Origin: Pseudomonas sp. LP_7_YM
GTDB lineage: Bacteria; Pseudomonadota; Gammaproteobacteria; Pseudomonadales; Pseudomonadaceae
Length of the DNA: 64,000 nucleotides
Assembly: GCF_004364435.1 (NCBI RefSeq)
Contig: NZ_SOCT01000005.1
Span: 248,001-312,000, forward strand
Reading direction: 5' to 3'
A model generated the notes under the pieces. The model worked only from the letters and a program-made list of their open reading frames with translations. It made no database searches and had not been told where the DNA came from. Below are positions 45,699-54,812 of this stretch, piece by piece. Both the position numbers and the translations under genes were made by a program. Each line of letters starts with the position of its first letter. Positions within the stretch are counted from its first letter, which is position 1.

Positions 45699-46086
45699 GG
45701 GCGAGTCCTTGTGTCGAGTCGTTCAAAATTTAGCCCGCAAGTATAGCGTTCTCAAGCAGGCGCCGGGCTGCGATCGGCCCTGCGAGCTGTACTGGGGAAT
45801 GTACGCAAAAAACAACGCAGCGGGAAATCGCTGTCGATGCAGTGGCTGGCGCAATGCGTGTGCGGATTCAGGCGATGACAAACGGTACAAAAAAGGTAAT
45901 AGCAAAATGCTTTATGTGATGGCGGCAAATGCTAATCTCTCGCCGGTCGCAGGTCACACTGCGTCGAATTGTCACGTTTAGAGACTTTCCGCCGATAAAA
46001 CGCCCGATGCTTGCGTGCATTAAGAGGGGTGGCGGATCGATGTCGCTGTTCTTGCGGGACACAACTACAACCAGGGGCAAAAAATA
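45699..46086. other. 388-base divergent promoter region
   Basis: Space between asmA (minus) and the MFS gene (plus). It contains short open frames but no convincing ribosome site. A short AT-rich part near 45890-45915 may hold the MFS promoter. Confidence 0.45.
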
Positions 46087-47748
46087 ATGACTTCGAGCAC
46101 TGCTCTGGGCGGCTCTGCCGCTCAGCCTGCGTTCTTGTCCAAAGAGCGCATTATCGCCAAGCGTGGTTTCAATCGCTGGCTGGTTCCTCCGGCCGCGTTG
46201 GCCATTCATCTGTGTATAGGCATGGCCTATGGCTTCTCGGTGTTCTGGCTGCCGTTGTCAAAGGCAATCGGCATCAAGACCGCAGTTGCCTGCCCGGCTG
46301 ACATGGGCTTCTTCGAGCAGGTCTTTTCTTCCAGTTGTGACTGGCCGATCTCCATGCTCGGCTGGATCTACACCCTGTTCTTCATCTTCCTGGGATGTTC
46401 GGCGGCCATTTGGGGTGGCTGGCTGGAACATGCAGGCCCGCGCAAGGCCGGTGTGGTCTCGGCGTTGTGCTGGTGTGGCGGACTACTGATCTCGGCGCTG
46501 GGCATCTACACCCACCAGATCTGGATGATGTGGATCGGTTCGGGCGTGATCGGCGGTATCGGCCTGGGGCTGGGTTACATCTCCCCGGTATCGACCCTGA
46601 TCAAGTGGTTCCCGGACAAGCGCGGCATGGCGACCGGTATGGCGATCATGGGCTTCGGCGGCGGGGCCATGGTGGGTGCTCCACTGGCGACCGCGCTGAT
46701 GAGCCACTTCGCCACGCCATACAGCGTCGGCGTGTGGCAGAGCTTCGTAGCGATGGCCGTGATCTATTTCATCTTCATGATCGGTGGGGCCTTGTCCTAC
46801 CGCGTTCCGCCTACCGGCTGGAAACCTGAAGGCTGGACCGCGCCTGCGAAGAAAACCAACAGCGCGATGATCACCCACCGCCACGTGCACGTCAGCGTTG
46901 CGTGGAAAACCCCGCAGTTCCGTCTGGTATGGCTGGTGCTGTGCCTGAACGTTTCGGCCGGTATCGGCATCCTCGGCATGGCCTCGCCGCTGCTGCAGGA
47001 AGTGTTCGGCGGCAAGCTGTTGGGCACCGATCAGGGCTTCTCGCAACTGGATGCCTCGCAACTGGCGGCCATTGCGGCCATTGCTGCGGGCTTCACCGGC
47101 CTGTTGAGCCTGTTCAACATCGGCGGCCGCTTCTTCTGGGCCTCGTTCTCCGACTACATCGGTCGCAAAACCACCTACTTCGTGTTCTTCGCGCTGGGCT
47201 TTTTGCTCTACGCCTCGGTGCCGACGTTGGGGCATCTGGGCAGCGTTGCGCTGTTCGTGGCGGTGTTCTGTGTGGTGCTGTCGATGTACGGCGGCGGTTT
47301 TGCCACCGTTCCGGCGTACCTGGCGGACCTGTTCGGCACGCAGATGGTCGGCGCGATCCACGGTCGTCTGCTGACCGCCTGGGCAGCGGCGGGCGTGCTG
47401 GGCCCGGTGCTGGTGAACTACCTGCGTGAGTATCAATTGAGTCACGGCGTTGCGCGCGCCGATGCTTACGACATCACGCTGTACATTCTCGCGGGGCTGC
47501 TGGTCCTGGGCTTCATCTGCAACATGTTGGTGCGCCCGGTGGCCGACAAGTACTTCATGAGCGAGGAGCAACTGAAGGCTGAGCAAGCTATCGGCCACGA
47601 TGCGGGCGCCGACCACACCACGTCGCTTGAGTGGAAAGCCGATTCGGGCACCAAGCCGATGGTGATTCTGGCCTGGCTTGCGGTAGGCATTCCGTTGGCG
47701 TGGGGCGTGTGGGTCACGCTGCAGAAAACCGCGGTGCTGTTTCACTAA
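46087..47748 (+). CDS. MFS transporter, oxalate/formate antiporter (OFA) type
   Basis: The 553-residue protein has about 12 membrane helices and OFA features: NRWLVPPAALAIHLCIGMAYGFSVFWLPL at the start, GWIYTLFFIFLGCSAAIWGGW, and FPDKRGMATGMAIMGFGGGAM. It is longer than standard MFS carriers because of a cytoplasmic insertion and an extended tail. Relatives exchange oxalate for formate or carry other short organic acids; the substrate is unproven. It is flanked by an intergenic repeat at 47791. Confidence 0.9.
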   Translation: MTSSTALGGSAAQPAFLSKERIIAKRGFNRWLVPPAALAIHLCIGMAYGFSVFWLPLSKAIGIKTAVACPADMGFFEQVFSSSCDWPISMLGWIYTLFFIFLGCSAAIWGGWLEHAGPRKAGVVSALCWCGGLLISALGIYTHQIWMMWIGSGVIGGIGLGLGYISPVSTLIKWFPDKRGMATGMAIMGFGGGAMVGAPLATALMSHFATPYSVGVWQSFVAMAVIYFIFMIGGALSYRVPPTGWKPEGWTAPAKKTNSAMITHRHVHVSVAWKTPQFRLVWLVLCLNVSAGIGILGMASPLLQEVFGGKLLGTDQGFSQLDASQLAAIAAIAAGFTGLLSLFNIGGRFFWASFSDYIGRKTTYFVFFALGFLLYASVPTLGHLGSVALFVAVFCVVLSMYGGGFATVPAYLADLFGTQMVGAIHGRLLTAWAAAGVLGPVLVNYLREYQLSHGVARADAYDITLYILAGLLVLGFICNMLVRPVADKYFMSEEQLKAEQAIGHDAGADHTTSLEWKADSGTKPMVILAWLAVGIPLAWGVWVTLQKTAVLFH

Positions 47749-47790
47749 GCCGCTGATCCGGGCCTGAGTATCTTCAGGCTGATGCAAAAC

Positions 47791-47880
47791 CTGTGGGAGC
47801 GAGCTTGCTCGCGAAGGCGGTCTTACAGTCAGCAGAGATGTTGAATGTAAGACCTCTTTGCGAACAAGCCCGCTCCCACC
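47791..47880. repeat. Intergenic inverted repeat, GAGCTTGCTCGC family
   Basis: Ends CTGTGGGAGCGAGCTTGCTCGCGA and TTTGCGAACAAGCCCGCTCCCACC, about 90 bases in total. The element differs from the GAATTCATTCGC family at the inner ends but shares the GGGAGCGA tips. Confidence 0.8.
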
Positions 47881-48036
47881 GTTGTTTTGGGTCTGGTTAC
47901 CTTTGCATGTATGCACATGTCTATCGCGCGCAGCGCGGTATTCAGCCCGTCACTGATATCACCCTTCGTGTTTCTGTTTCCCCGCCACACGCCTATAATG
48001 GCCGCCTTTTCGCCCAATGATTTTGCGGAGCTGGTG

Positions 48037-48630
48037 ATGGCCGAACGTAAGGCGTTCGTCGAGCGCGACACCCTGGAAACCCAGATCAAAGCCTCGATCA
48101 ACCTGGATGGCACCGGAAAGGCCCGATTCGATATCGGCGTGCCTTTTCTTGAACACATGCTCGATCAGATCGCCCGTCACGGGTTGATCGATCTGGACAT
48201 CGAAAGCAAGGGCGACCTGCATATCGACGATCACCACACCGTGGAAGACGTCGGTATCACCCTGGGTCAGGCCTTCAGCAAAGCCATTGGCGATAAGAAA
48301 GGCATCCGTCGCTACGGTCACGCCTACGTCCCGCTGGATGAAGCACTGTCGCGTGTGGTCATCGATTTCTCCGGGCGCCCTGGTTTGCAAATGCATGTGC
48401 CCTACACCCGCGCCAGTGTCGGCGGCTTCGACGTGGACCTGTTCCAGGAGTTCTTTCAGGGCTTCGTCAACCACGCGAACGTGACGCTGCACATCGACAA
48501 CCTGCGTGGCCACAACACCCACCACCAGATCGAAACCGTGTTCAAGGCATTCGGCCGCGCGCTGCGCATGGCCGTCGAGCTGGATGACCGAATGGCCGGC
48601 CAGATGCCGTCGACCAAGGGCGTGCTGTAA
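48037..48630 (+). CDS. hisB: Imidazoleglycerol-phosphate dehydratase HisB
   Basis: ATG 48037 (GCGGAG upstream) gives the standard 197 residues. The enzyme dehydrates imidazoleglycerol phosphate in histidine synthesis using two manganese ions bound by His clusters: [24 protein letters not shown] and the later GHNTHHQIE. It is the monofunctional form, without the phosphatase domain. It overlaps hisH by one base. Confidence 0.97.
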   Translation: MAERKAFVERDTLETQIKASINLDGTGKARFDIGVPFLEHMLDQIARHGLIDLDIESKGDLHIDDHHTVEDVGITLGQAFSKAIGDKKGIRRYGHAYVPLDEALSRVVIDFSGRPGLQMHVPYTRASVGGFDVDLFQEFFQGFVNHANVTLHIDNLRGHNTHHQIETVFKAFGRALRMAVELDDRMAGQMPSTKGVL

Positions 48631-49268
48631 TGCAGACCGTTGCCGTCATCGACTATGGCATGGGCAACCTGCACTCGGTGGCCAAGGCCCTCGAACACGT
48701 GGGCGCAGGGCGCGTGCTGATCACCAGCGACGCTGACGTGATCCGCGAGGCCGACCGCATCGTGTTCCCCGGCGTGGGCGCGATTCGCGATTGCATGGCA
48801 GAAATCCGTCGCCTGGGTTTCGATGTGCTGGTGCGTGAAGTCAGCAAGGACCGCCCATTTCTCGGCATCTGCGTCGGCATGCAGGCGTTGATGGATCGCA
48901 GCGAAGAGAGTGGCGGCGTCGATTGCATCGGCGTGTTCCCAGGGCAGGTGCGTTTCTTCGGCAAAAATCTTCACGAAGACGGCCAGCATCTGAAAGTCCC
49001 GCACATGGGCTGGAACGAGGTCGCGCAGCCGGCCGATCACCCGCTGTGGCACGACATTCCCGACATGGCGCGGTTCTATTTCGTGCACAGCTACTACATT
49101 GAATCGCCGAACCCGCGGCAGATCGTCGGTCGCGGCCATTATGGCCACGACTTCGCCGCTGCACTGGCGGACGGTTCGCGCTTTGCGGTGCAGTTCCACC
49201 CCGAGAAGAGCCATACACATGGCCTGCAGCTGCTGCAGAACTTCGCCGCGTGGGACGGGCGCTGGTAA
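48630..49268 (+). CDS. hisH: Imidazole glycerol phosphate synthase glutaminase subunit HisH
   Basis: The 212-residue class I glutamine amidotransferase has the nucleophile C81 in LGICVGMQ and the His-Glu pair H190/E192 in QFHPEKS. It passes ammonia to HisF. It is coupled to hisB upstream and to the DUF2164 gene downstream by one-base overlaps (TAATG). Confidence 0.97.
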   Translation: MQTVAVIDYGMGNLHSVAKALEHVGAGRVLITSDADVIREADRIVFPGVGAIRDCMAEIRRLGFDVLVREVSKDRPFLGICVGMQALMDRSEESGGVDCIGVFPGQVRFFGKNLHEDGQHLKVPHMGWNEVAQPADHPLWHDIPDMARFYFVHSYYIESPNPRQIVGRGHYGHDFAAALADGSRFAVQFHPEKSHTHGLQLLQNFAAWDGRW

Positions 49269-49525
49269 TGAGCAGGAAGAACAAGCCGCCGATCCTGACC
49301 CTCACTGCCGAGCAGGAAAGTGAGGCGTGCCACAAGATCAAGCGCTTCATGGAGGATCGTTTCGAGCTGGACCTGGGTTCGTTCGAAGCTGCTGAAATCC
49401 TTGAACTGTTCACGCGCGAAATGGCTCCGCACTATTACAACCGCGCGATCTTCGATGTTCAGGCGCACCTCAAAGAGCGATTCGAAAGCATCGAAAGCGA
49501 TGTCTGGGCGCTCGAGAAAAATTAA
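49268..49525 (+). CDS. DUF2164 protein within the histidine gene cluster
   Basis: The 85-residue protein starts at ATG 49268, overlapping the hisH stop by one base. It is acidic and helical (LTAEQESEACHKIKRFMEDRFELDLGSFEAAEILELF, cited as MEDRFELDLG), matching DUF2164. The function is unknown. The close coupling to hisH suggests regular co-expression with the histidine genes. Confidence 0.88.
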   Translation: MSRKNKPPILTLTAEQESEACHKIKRFMEDRFELDLGSFEAAEILELFTREMAPHYYNRAIFDVQAHLKERFESIESDVWALEKN

Positions 49526-49570
49526 AGGCAGCGCCAGGCTTCACGCTGCAAGAATGATTTACGCGTGCCT

Positions 49571-49602
49571 GCTTGCAGCTTATAGCTCGCAGCTTGCAGC
49601 TC
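49571..49602 (+). repeat. Short degenerate tandem repeat (GCTTGCAGCT)
   Basis: Imperfect copies of a roughly 7-base GCAGCTT/AGCTCGC unit follow each other in the gap before hisA. Confidence 0.55.
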
Positions 49603-49621
49603 TTTTGACGAAGGAAAAAGC

Positions 49622-50359
49622 ATGCTTATTATTCCCGCTATCGACCTTAAAGACGGTGCCTGCGTGCGCCTGCGCCAGGGCCGCATGGAAGATTCCACGG
49701 TGTTCTCCGACGATCCGGTGAGCATGGCGGCCAAATGGGTCGACGGTGGTTGCCGTCGTCTGCATCTGGTGGACCTGAACGGCGCATTCGAAGGCCAGCC
49801 GGTCAACGGTGAAGTGGTTACCGCCATCGCCAAGCGCTACCCGAACCTGCCGATCCAGATCGGCGGCGGCATTCGCTCGCTGGAAACCATCGAGCACTAC
49901 ATCAAGGCGGGCGTGAGCTACGTGATCCTCGGCACCAAGGCGGTCAAGGAGCCTGGGTTCGTTGCCGAAGCCTGCCGCGCGTTCCCCGGCAAAGTGATCG
50001 TTGGTCTGGACGCTAAGGACGGCTTCGTCGCCACCGACGGTTGGGCCGAGGTCAGCTCGGTTCAGGTGATCGACCTGGCCAAGCGCTTCGAAGCGGACGG
50101 CGTCTCGGCCATCGTTTATACCGACATCGCCAAAGACGGCATGATGCAGGGCTGCAATGTGCCGTTCACGGCGGCCTTGGCGGCCGCGACGAAGATTCCG
50201 GTCATCGCTTCGGGCGGCATTCACAACCTGGGCGACATCAAGGCCCTGCTGGACGCCAAGGCTCCGGGCATCATCGGTGCTATTACCGGCCGCGCGATTT
50301 ATGAAGGCACGCTGGATGTCGCAGAGGCTCAGGCGTTCTGCGATTCGTATAAAGGCTGA
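49622..50359 (+). CDS. hisA: ProFAR isomerase HisA
   Basis: The 245-residue TIM barrel isomerises ProFAR to PRFAR. The N-terminal motif [14 protein letters not shown] carries the catalytic D8, with phosphate-binding glycine loops IGGGIRS and ASGGIHN. Length is normal. It follows the DUF2164 gene by 96 bases, so the transcript probably continues from hisBH. Confidence 0.97.
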   Translation: MLIIPAIDLKDGACVRLRQGRMEDSTVFSDDPVSMAAKWVDGGCRRLHLVDLNGAFEGQPVNGEVVTAIAKRYPNLPIQIGGGIRSLETIEHYIKAGVSYVILGTKAVKEPGFVAEACRAFPGKVIVGLDAKDGFVATDGWAEVSSVQVIDLAKRFEADGVSAIVYTDIAKDGMMQGCNVPFTAALAAATKIPVIASGGIHNLGDIKALLDAKAPGIIGAITGRAIYEGTLDVAEAQAFCDSYKG

Positions 50360-50509
50360 TAGCGCGCCATCCCTGTAGCCGTTCGGCTTGCCGCAGTAGC
50401 GATCTCAGGGTCGCCTGCACCGGCCAGCTGGAGGGCTACAAAAAACTCGTTTCCCAATCCAAGTGTGTGTTGTTGGGCAGATTCCCAACCGTTTTCGGAG
50501 ATTAGGCCC

Positions 50510-51280
50510 ATGGCCCTCGCCAAACGCATCATCCCTTGCCTGGACGTCGACAACGGTCGCGTGGTCAAGGGCGTGAAGTTCGAGAACATCCGCGACGCAG
50601 GCGATCCGGTGGAAATCGCTCGCCGTTACGACGAGCAGGGCGCTGACGAGATCACCTTTCTCGACATCACTGCCAGCGTCGATGGCCGTGACACCACGCT
50701 GCATACCGTCGAACGCATGGCCAGCCAGGTGTTCATCCCCCTGACCGTGGGCGGCGGTGTGCGCACCGTGCAGGACATCCGCAATCTGCTCAACGCCGGC
50801 GCCGACAAGGTCTCGATCAACACGGCTGCGGTGTTCAACCCTGAGTTCGTGGGCGAGGCTGCTGCGCGCTTCGGTTCGCAGTGCATTGTTGTCGCTATCG
50901 ATGCGAAGAAGGTTTCCGGCCCTGGCGAAGATCCGCGTTGGGAAATCTTCACCCACGGCGGCCGCAAACCGACCGGTCTGGACGCGGTGATGTGGGCCAA
51001 GAAAATGGAAGACCTCGGCGCTGGCGAGATTCTGCTGACCAGCATGGATCAGGACGGCATGAAGAACGGCTTCGATCTGGGCGTGACGCGTGCGATCAGC
51101 GATGCGCTGGGGATTCCGGTTATTGCGTCGGGAGGCGTGGGCAATCTGCAGCATCTGGCCGATGGCGTTCTGGAAGGCCACGCCAGTGCGGTGCTGGCGG
51201 CGAGTATCTTTCACTTCGGCGAATACACCGTGCCAGAAGCCAAGGCCTTCATGGCCAGGCAAGGGATTGTGGTTCGCTGA
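50510..51280 (+). CDS. hisF: Imidazole glycerol phosphate synthase cyclase subunit HisF
   Basis: ATG 50510 gives 256 residues starting [21 protein letters not shown], with catalytic Asp (about residue 12) and TLLSTS-like later residues ([16 protein letters not shown]). HisF uses ammonia from HisH to close the imidazole ring, giving IGP and AICAR. It lies 150 bases after hisA and ends the cluster; the 3' side carries repeats. Confidence 0.97.
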   Translation: MALAKRIIPCLDVDNGRVVKGVKFENIRDAGDPVEIARRYDEQGADEITFLDITASVDGRDTTLHTVERMASQVFIPLTVGGGVRTVQDIRNLLNAGADKVSINTAAVFNPEFVGEAAARFGSQCIVVAIDAKKVSGPGEDPRWEIFTHGGRKPTGLDAVMWAKKMEDLGAGEILLTSMDQDGMKNGFDLGVTRAISDALGIPVIASGGVGNLQHLADGVLEGHASAVLAASIFHFGEYTVPEAKAFMARQGIVVR

Positions 51281-51302
51281 TAGGCGGGCGCTGAACGAAA
51301 AA

Positions 51303-51393
51303 CTGTGGGAGCGAATTCATTCGCGATTGGCCCATACCGCCGATGCCTCTTCATCGGATTTACCACCTCGCGAATGAATTCGCTCCCACAGGG
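51303..51393. repeat. Intergenic inverted repeat, GAATTCATTCGC family, copy C
   Basis: Ends CTGTGGGAGCGAATTCATTCGCGA and TCGCGAATGAATTCGCTCCCACAG are perfect mates; the core also matches copy D at 52507 (ATTGGCC...CGATGCCTCTTCATCGG). This element is recent. Confidence 0.9.
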
Positions 51394-51423
51394 ATCTGCG
51401 GCGCTCAGTAGGGCAGGGCATGT

Positions 51424-51530
51424 GATCGCTCCCATGCGCTGCGTGGAGCGACGCGCGTGACGCTCCGCGTCAAAGGGACGCGGAGGGTCTTATTCTGCAT
51501 TCCCACGCAGAGCGTGGGAACGATCATCAC
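51424..51530. repeat. Palindromic repeat cluster after hisF
   Basis: GACGCTCCGCGTC with GACGCGGAG forms one hairpin and TTCCCACGC-AGA-GCGTGGGAA a second perfect 9 bp hairpin (51499-51520 region). This TTCCCACGC unit is common between Pseudomonas genes. The gap 51281-51692 therefore consists of repeats and shows no gene. Confidence 0.75.
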
Positions 51531-51692
51531 AGATGCACAGATGCAGGCCATGCGGCTATGGCCGCATTGATCCCCGCACTAGACGCCTGCGGGACGCCTC
51601 TGTTCTGAAAGCGACCACCCTAGCTCCCAAACTGGACAACGCCTGACGTTAACGGCACTCTCTCGCCGTCGTCAGGATCGGGTGCAAAGGAT

Positions 51693-52448
51693 ATGTTCAA
51701 AGCTATGTTTCTTGCGCTGATCAGCGTCGCCGCGTTGCTGTCAGGCTCTGTCAGAGCGGATGACGCGCCGGGCTATTCGATGGTGCTGCTGACCGAGAAT
51801 TTCCCGCCTTACAACATGGCCACTGACGGTAAGAACTTCGCCCCGCAGACCCACATCACGGGTATCGCCGCCGAGATCGTCCGCGCCATGTTCAAGCGCG
51901 CCGACATTGGCTACAGCATGACGCTGCGCTTCCCCTGGGACCGTATCTACAAGCTTGCTCTGGAAAAGCCCGGTTACGGCGTGTTCGTCACCGCGCGACT
52001 GCCGGAGCGCGAGCAACTCTTCAAGTGGGTCGGCCCCATTGGCCCAGACGACTGGATCATGCTGGCGCGGTCCGACAACCCGATTAGCCTGAACACGCTG
52101 GCAGATGCCCTGCAATACAGAATCGGCGCTTACAAAGGTGACGCGATTGCCGAGCAGTTGACGCGACAAGGCCTGAACCCGATCACCGTACTCAGTGACA
52201 AGGACAACGCCAGGAAATTGCTCGAAGGTCAGATTGACCTGTGGGCCACGGGGGATCCGGCTGGCCGCTATCTCGCGCGTCAGGAAGGTATCACCGGATT
52301 GAAGACGGTCTTGCGCTTCAACAGCGCCGAGCTGTTTCTGGCCTTGAACAAAGACACGCCGGACGACGTGGTGCAGAAGCTACAAACGGCACTGGATCAA
52401 CTGCGCAAGGAAGGGCTCGTCGACAATATCTTCCGCAAATACCTCTGA
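51693..52448 (+). CDS. Periplasmic amino-acid-type binding protein
   Basis: The 251-residue protein has a signal peptide (MFKAMFLALISVAALLSGSVRA) and a PF00497-type fold: YSMVLLTENFPPYNMATDGKNF, GIAAEIVRAMFKRADI and YGVFVTARLPERE. No permease or ATPase genes adjoin it, so it may work with a distant transporter or act as a sensor. It is flanked by repeats C and D. The ligand is unknown. Confidence 0.87.
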   Translation: MFKAMFLALISVAALLSGSVRADDAPGYSMVLLTENFPPYNMATDGKNFAPQTHITGIAAEIVRAMFKRADIGYSMTLRFPWDRIYKLALEKPGYGVFVTARLPEREQLFKWVGPIGPDDWIMLARSDNPISLNTLADALQYRIGAYKGDAIAEQLTRQGLNPITVLSDKDNARKLLEGQIDLWATGDPAGRYLARQEGITGLKTVLRFNSAELFLALNKDTPDDVVQKLQTALDQLRKEGLVDNIFRKYL

Positions 52449-52506
52449 CTCCCCCTGTTCCAGTGGGAGCAGTCCTGCCGCCAAATTGCCGCGCTGTCGT
52501 GCAGCG

Positions 52507-52600
52507 CCTGTGGGAGCGAATTCATTCGCTATTGGCCATACAGCCCATGCCTCTTCATCGGCTGTATTAGCACCTCGCGAATGAATTCGCTCCGACAGGA
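52507..52600. repeat. Intergenic inverted repeat, GAATTCATTCGC family, copy D
   Basis: Ends CTGTGGGAGCGAATTCATTCGC and CGCGAATGAATTCGCTCCGACAGG; core nearly identical to copy C at 51303. The two flank the binding-protein gene. Confidence 0.9.
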
Positions 52601-52636
52601 GACCGTCTCAAGTCTGTAGCTCAAGGCCGCAGCGGC

Positions 52637-53449
52637 CTACCGATACACCCCATTCTTCCCATGCCCGGCCATCGCCTGATTGCCGCGAATGCTGATCATG
52701 TGGCGCAGCTCAACCCATTCGATGCCTTGGGACTTGAGCTTGGGCAGTTCACGCTCCAGCACATCCATCGTCACCGGATAAGGATGGCCGATCATCACCG
52801 CCGAACCCTGTTTGTGTGCCAGCCTGATCGCGGTCTGCAATTGGCCGTTGATGGCCTCGGCGGTGCGCTCATCGTCCAGGAACACGTCCCGCGAAACACT
52901 TGCCAGGCCGATCTTCTGCGCCTCGGCGGCGGCCACGGTTTTGGCGCTGGTACGGCTGTCGACCAGGAACAGGTGACGCCGCTGCAATTCACTCACCAAC
53001 CAGGTCATCGCCACAGGCTCGGCCGTCATGCGGCTTCCCATGTGATTGTTGATGCCAGCGGCGTACGGGACTTTGAGCAATGCCGCGTTCAGGCGCGATT
53101 CCAGCTCTGGGAGCGGCAATTCCGGATGCCAGGCATAGGGCCCGGTGGCAGGGTCCATGGGCATATGCAGAATCACCGTCTTGCCTGCCTTGTGCGCCTG
53201 GCGGGCGAAGTCGCAGGCGTGCGGGGTATCGGGCATGATCGCCAGCGTCACAGGCCCGGGGAGGGCCAGCGCCCGGCTGTCCTTTTCGGGGCTTTGGCCG
53301 AGATCATCGATGATCAGGCTGAGGTAAGCGACCTTCGGCGGTTTGCCGTCGCCTGTGGGAGGTTCGGCGGGCGCCGCGTGTGCGGCACCCATCAGAGCAA
53401 CTGTCATCACTGCAAGGGCCTGGATGAGCCCGGTCAACCAGAGGCGCAT
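52637..53449 (-). CDS. Divergent polysaccharide deacetylase family protein (YibQ type)
   Basis: ATG 53449 begins one base past the ctpA stop and yields 270 residues with signal peptide MRLWLTGLIQALAVMTVALMGAAHA. The NodB-like region has LSLIIDDLGQ, with the metal-binding Asp pair, and VILHMPMDP and later HMGSRMT. Such proteins are thought to trim or sense cell-wall glycans; the substrate is not known. It is the last gene of an envC-ctpA-yibQ transcript, an order seen in many gamma-proteobacteria. Confidence 0.88.
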   Translation of the reverse strand: MRLWLTGLIQALAVMTVALMGAAHAAPAEPPTGDGKPPKVAYLSLIIDDLGQSPEKDSRALALPGPVTLAIMPDTPHACDFARQAHKAGKTVILHMPMDPATGPYAWHPELPLPELESRLNAALLKVPYAAGINNHMGSRMTAEPVAMTWLVSELQRRHLFLVDSRTSAKTVAAAEAQKIGLASVSRDVFLDDERTAEAINGQLQTAIRLAHKQGSAVMIGHPYPVTMDVLERELPKLKSQGIEWVELRHMISIRGNQAMAGHGKNGVYR

Positions 53450-53450
53450 A

Positions 53451-54782
53451 TCAATTGCCGCGCGTAACACTCAATCCCTTGAGCAGACTGAGGGCCTGAT
53501 TCAACTGGTAATCGTCGTCCTGCGGACGCGCCTTGCCAGCGGCTGGTTTGGTGGTCGGTTTGTCCGCGCCGCCGTTGCCATTGCCCAGATGGCCGAGCAG
53601 ATCGGCCTCTTTGTAATTCTCGCCGTCGGCTTCGGTGGTGACCTTGGCGCGTTTGACTTCGATGTCCGGGTTGATGCCCTGCGCCTGAATCGAGCGACCG
53701 TTGGGCGTGAAGTACAGCGCAGTGGTGATCTTCAACGCGCGATCATTAGCCAGCGGCAGCACGGTCTGCACCGAACCTTTACCGAACGTGTCAGTGCCCA
53801 TCAGGATGCCGCGTTTCTGATCCTGCAATGCTCCTGCGACGATCTCGGAAGCCGAGGCACTGCCGCCGTTGATCAGCACCACCAGCGGTGCGCCTTCGCT
53901 GGCGTCCGCTGGATCTGCCGAGAAGCGCAGTTCGGAGTTGGCGATACGGCCTTTGGTGTAGACGATCAAGCCTTTGGTCAGGAAGTGATCCGCCACCTCG
54001 ACCGCCGCTTGCAGAACGCCGCCCGGGTTGTTGCGCAGGTCCAGGATCAGGCCGTTCATCTTCTTGCCATTGTCCTTGCGCAACTTGGCCAGCGCCTTGC
54101 CGACTTCTTCACCGGTTTTGACCTGGAACTGCGTGATGCGGATGTATCCGTAACCCGGCTCCAGCATCTGTGCTTTCACGCTCTTGACCTGAATGGTCGC
54201 CCGCGCCAGCGTCACGTCGAACGGATTACCGCCGTCGCGTACCAGCGTCAGAGTGATCTTCTCGCCCAGCTTGCCACGCATCTTGTCGACCGCTTCCTGC
54301 ATGGTCTGGCCCTGGGTCGGCGTACCGTTGATCTTGACGATCAGGTCGCCTGCCTCGATGCCCGCCTTGGAGGCCGGGGTGTCATCGATAGGCGACACCA
54401 CTTTGATGAAACCGTCTTCGACACCGACTTCGATGCCCAGGCCGCCGAACTCACCGCTGGTGCTTTCCTGCAGCTCCTGGAAGTCTTCCGGGCCCAGATA
54501 CGCGGAATGCGGGTCGAGGTTGCTGAGCATGCCCTTGATGGCATTCTCCAGCAGCGTCTTGTCATCCACAGGCTCGACATAAGCGGCCTTGATCTTGTCC
54601 ATCACCTCGGCAAAGGTGCGCAGCTCGTCCAGTGGCAGCGGCGCCTTTAGATTCGCGGCGTTGGCGGGCGTGGCTGCAACAGGCGCAGGCGCTGGGGCAG
54701 CACCGGCAGCCATGGCCTGCGGAGCACCGATAATCACGGCGATAGACAAGGCCAGCGAGGTGAGGCGGGACGAAAACAGCAT
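53451..54782 (-). CDS. ctpA: Carboxy-terminal processing protease CtpA (S41 family)
   Basis: The 443-residue periplasmic serine protease has a signal peptide, a PDZ domain (LGIEVGVEDGFIKVVSPIDDTPA, cited as GFIKVVSPIDDTPA) and the S41 core with nucleophile Ser in INGGSASASEIVAGALQDQ and catalytic Lys in GTDTFGKGSVQ. In P. aeruginosa CtpA degrades peptidoglycan endopeptidases when bound by LbcA. Here it lies between the deacetylase and envC, consistent with a cell-wall remodelling operon. Confidence 0.95.
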   Translation of the reverse strand: MLFSSRLTSLALSIAVIIGAPQAMAAGAAPAPAPVAATPANAANLKAPLPLDELRTFAEVMDKIKAAYVEPVDDKTLLENAIKGMLSNLDPHSAYLGPEDFQELQESTSGEFGGLGIEVGVEDGFIKVVSPIDDTPASKAGIEAGDLIVKINGTPTQGQTMQEAVDKMRGKLGEKITLTLVRDGGNPFDVTLARATIQVKSVKAQMLEPGYGYIRITQFQVKTGEEVGKALAKLRKDNGKKMNGLILDLRNNPGGVLQAAVEVADHFLTKGLIVYTKGRIANSELRFSADPADASEGAPLVVLINGGSASASEIVAGALQDQKRGILMGTDTFGKGSVQTVLPLANDRALKITTALYFTPNGRSIQAQGINPDIEVKRAKVTTEADGENYKEADLLGHLGNGNGGADKPTTKPAAGKARPQDDDYQLNQALSLLKGLSVTRGN

Positions 54783-54812
54783 GTCTTACGAACTCCTGAG
54801 TGAGGTGCCGAC

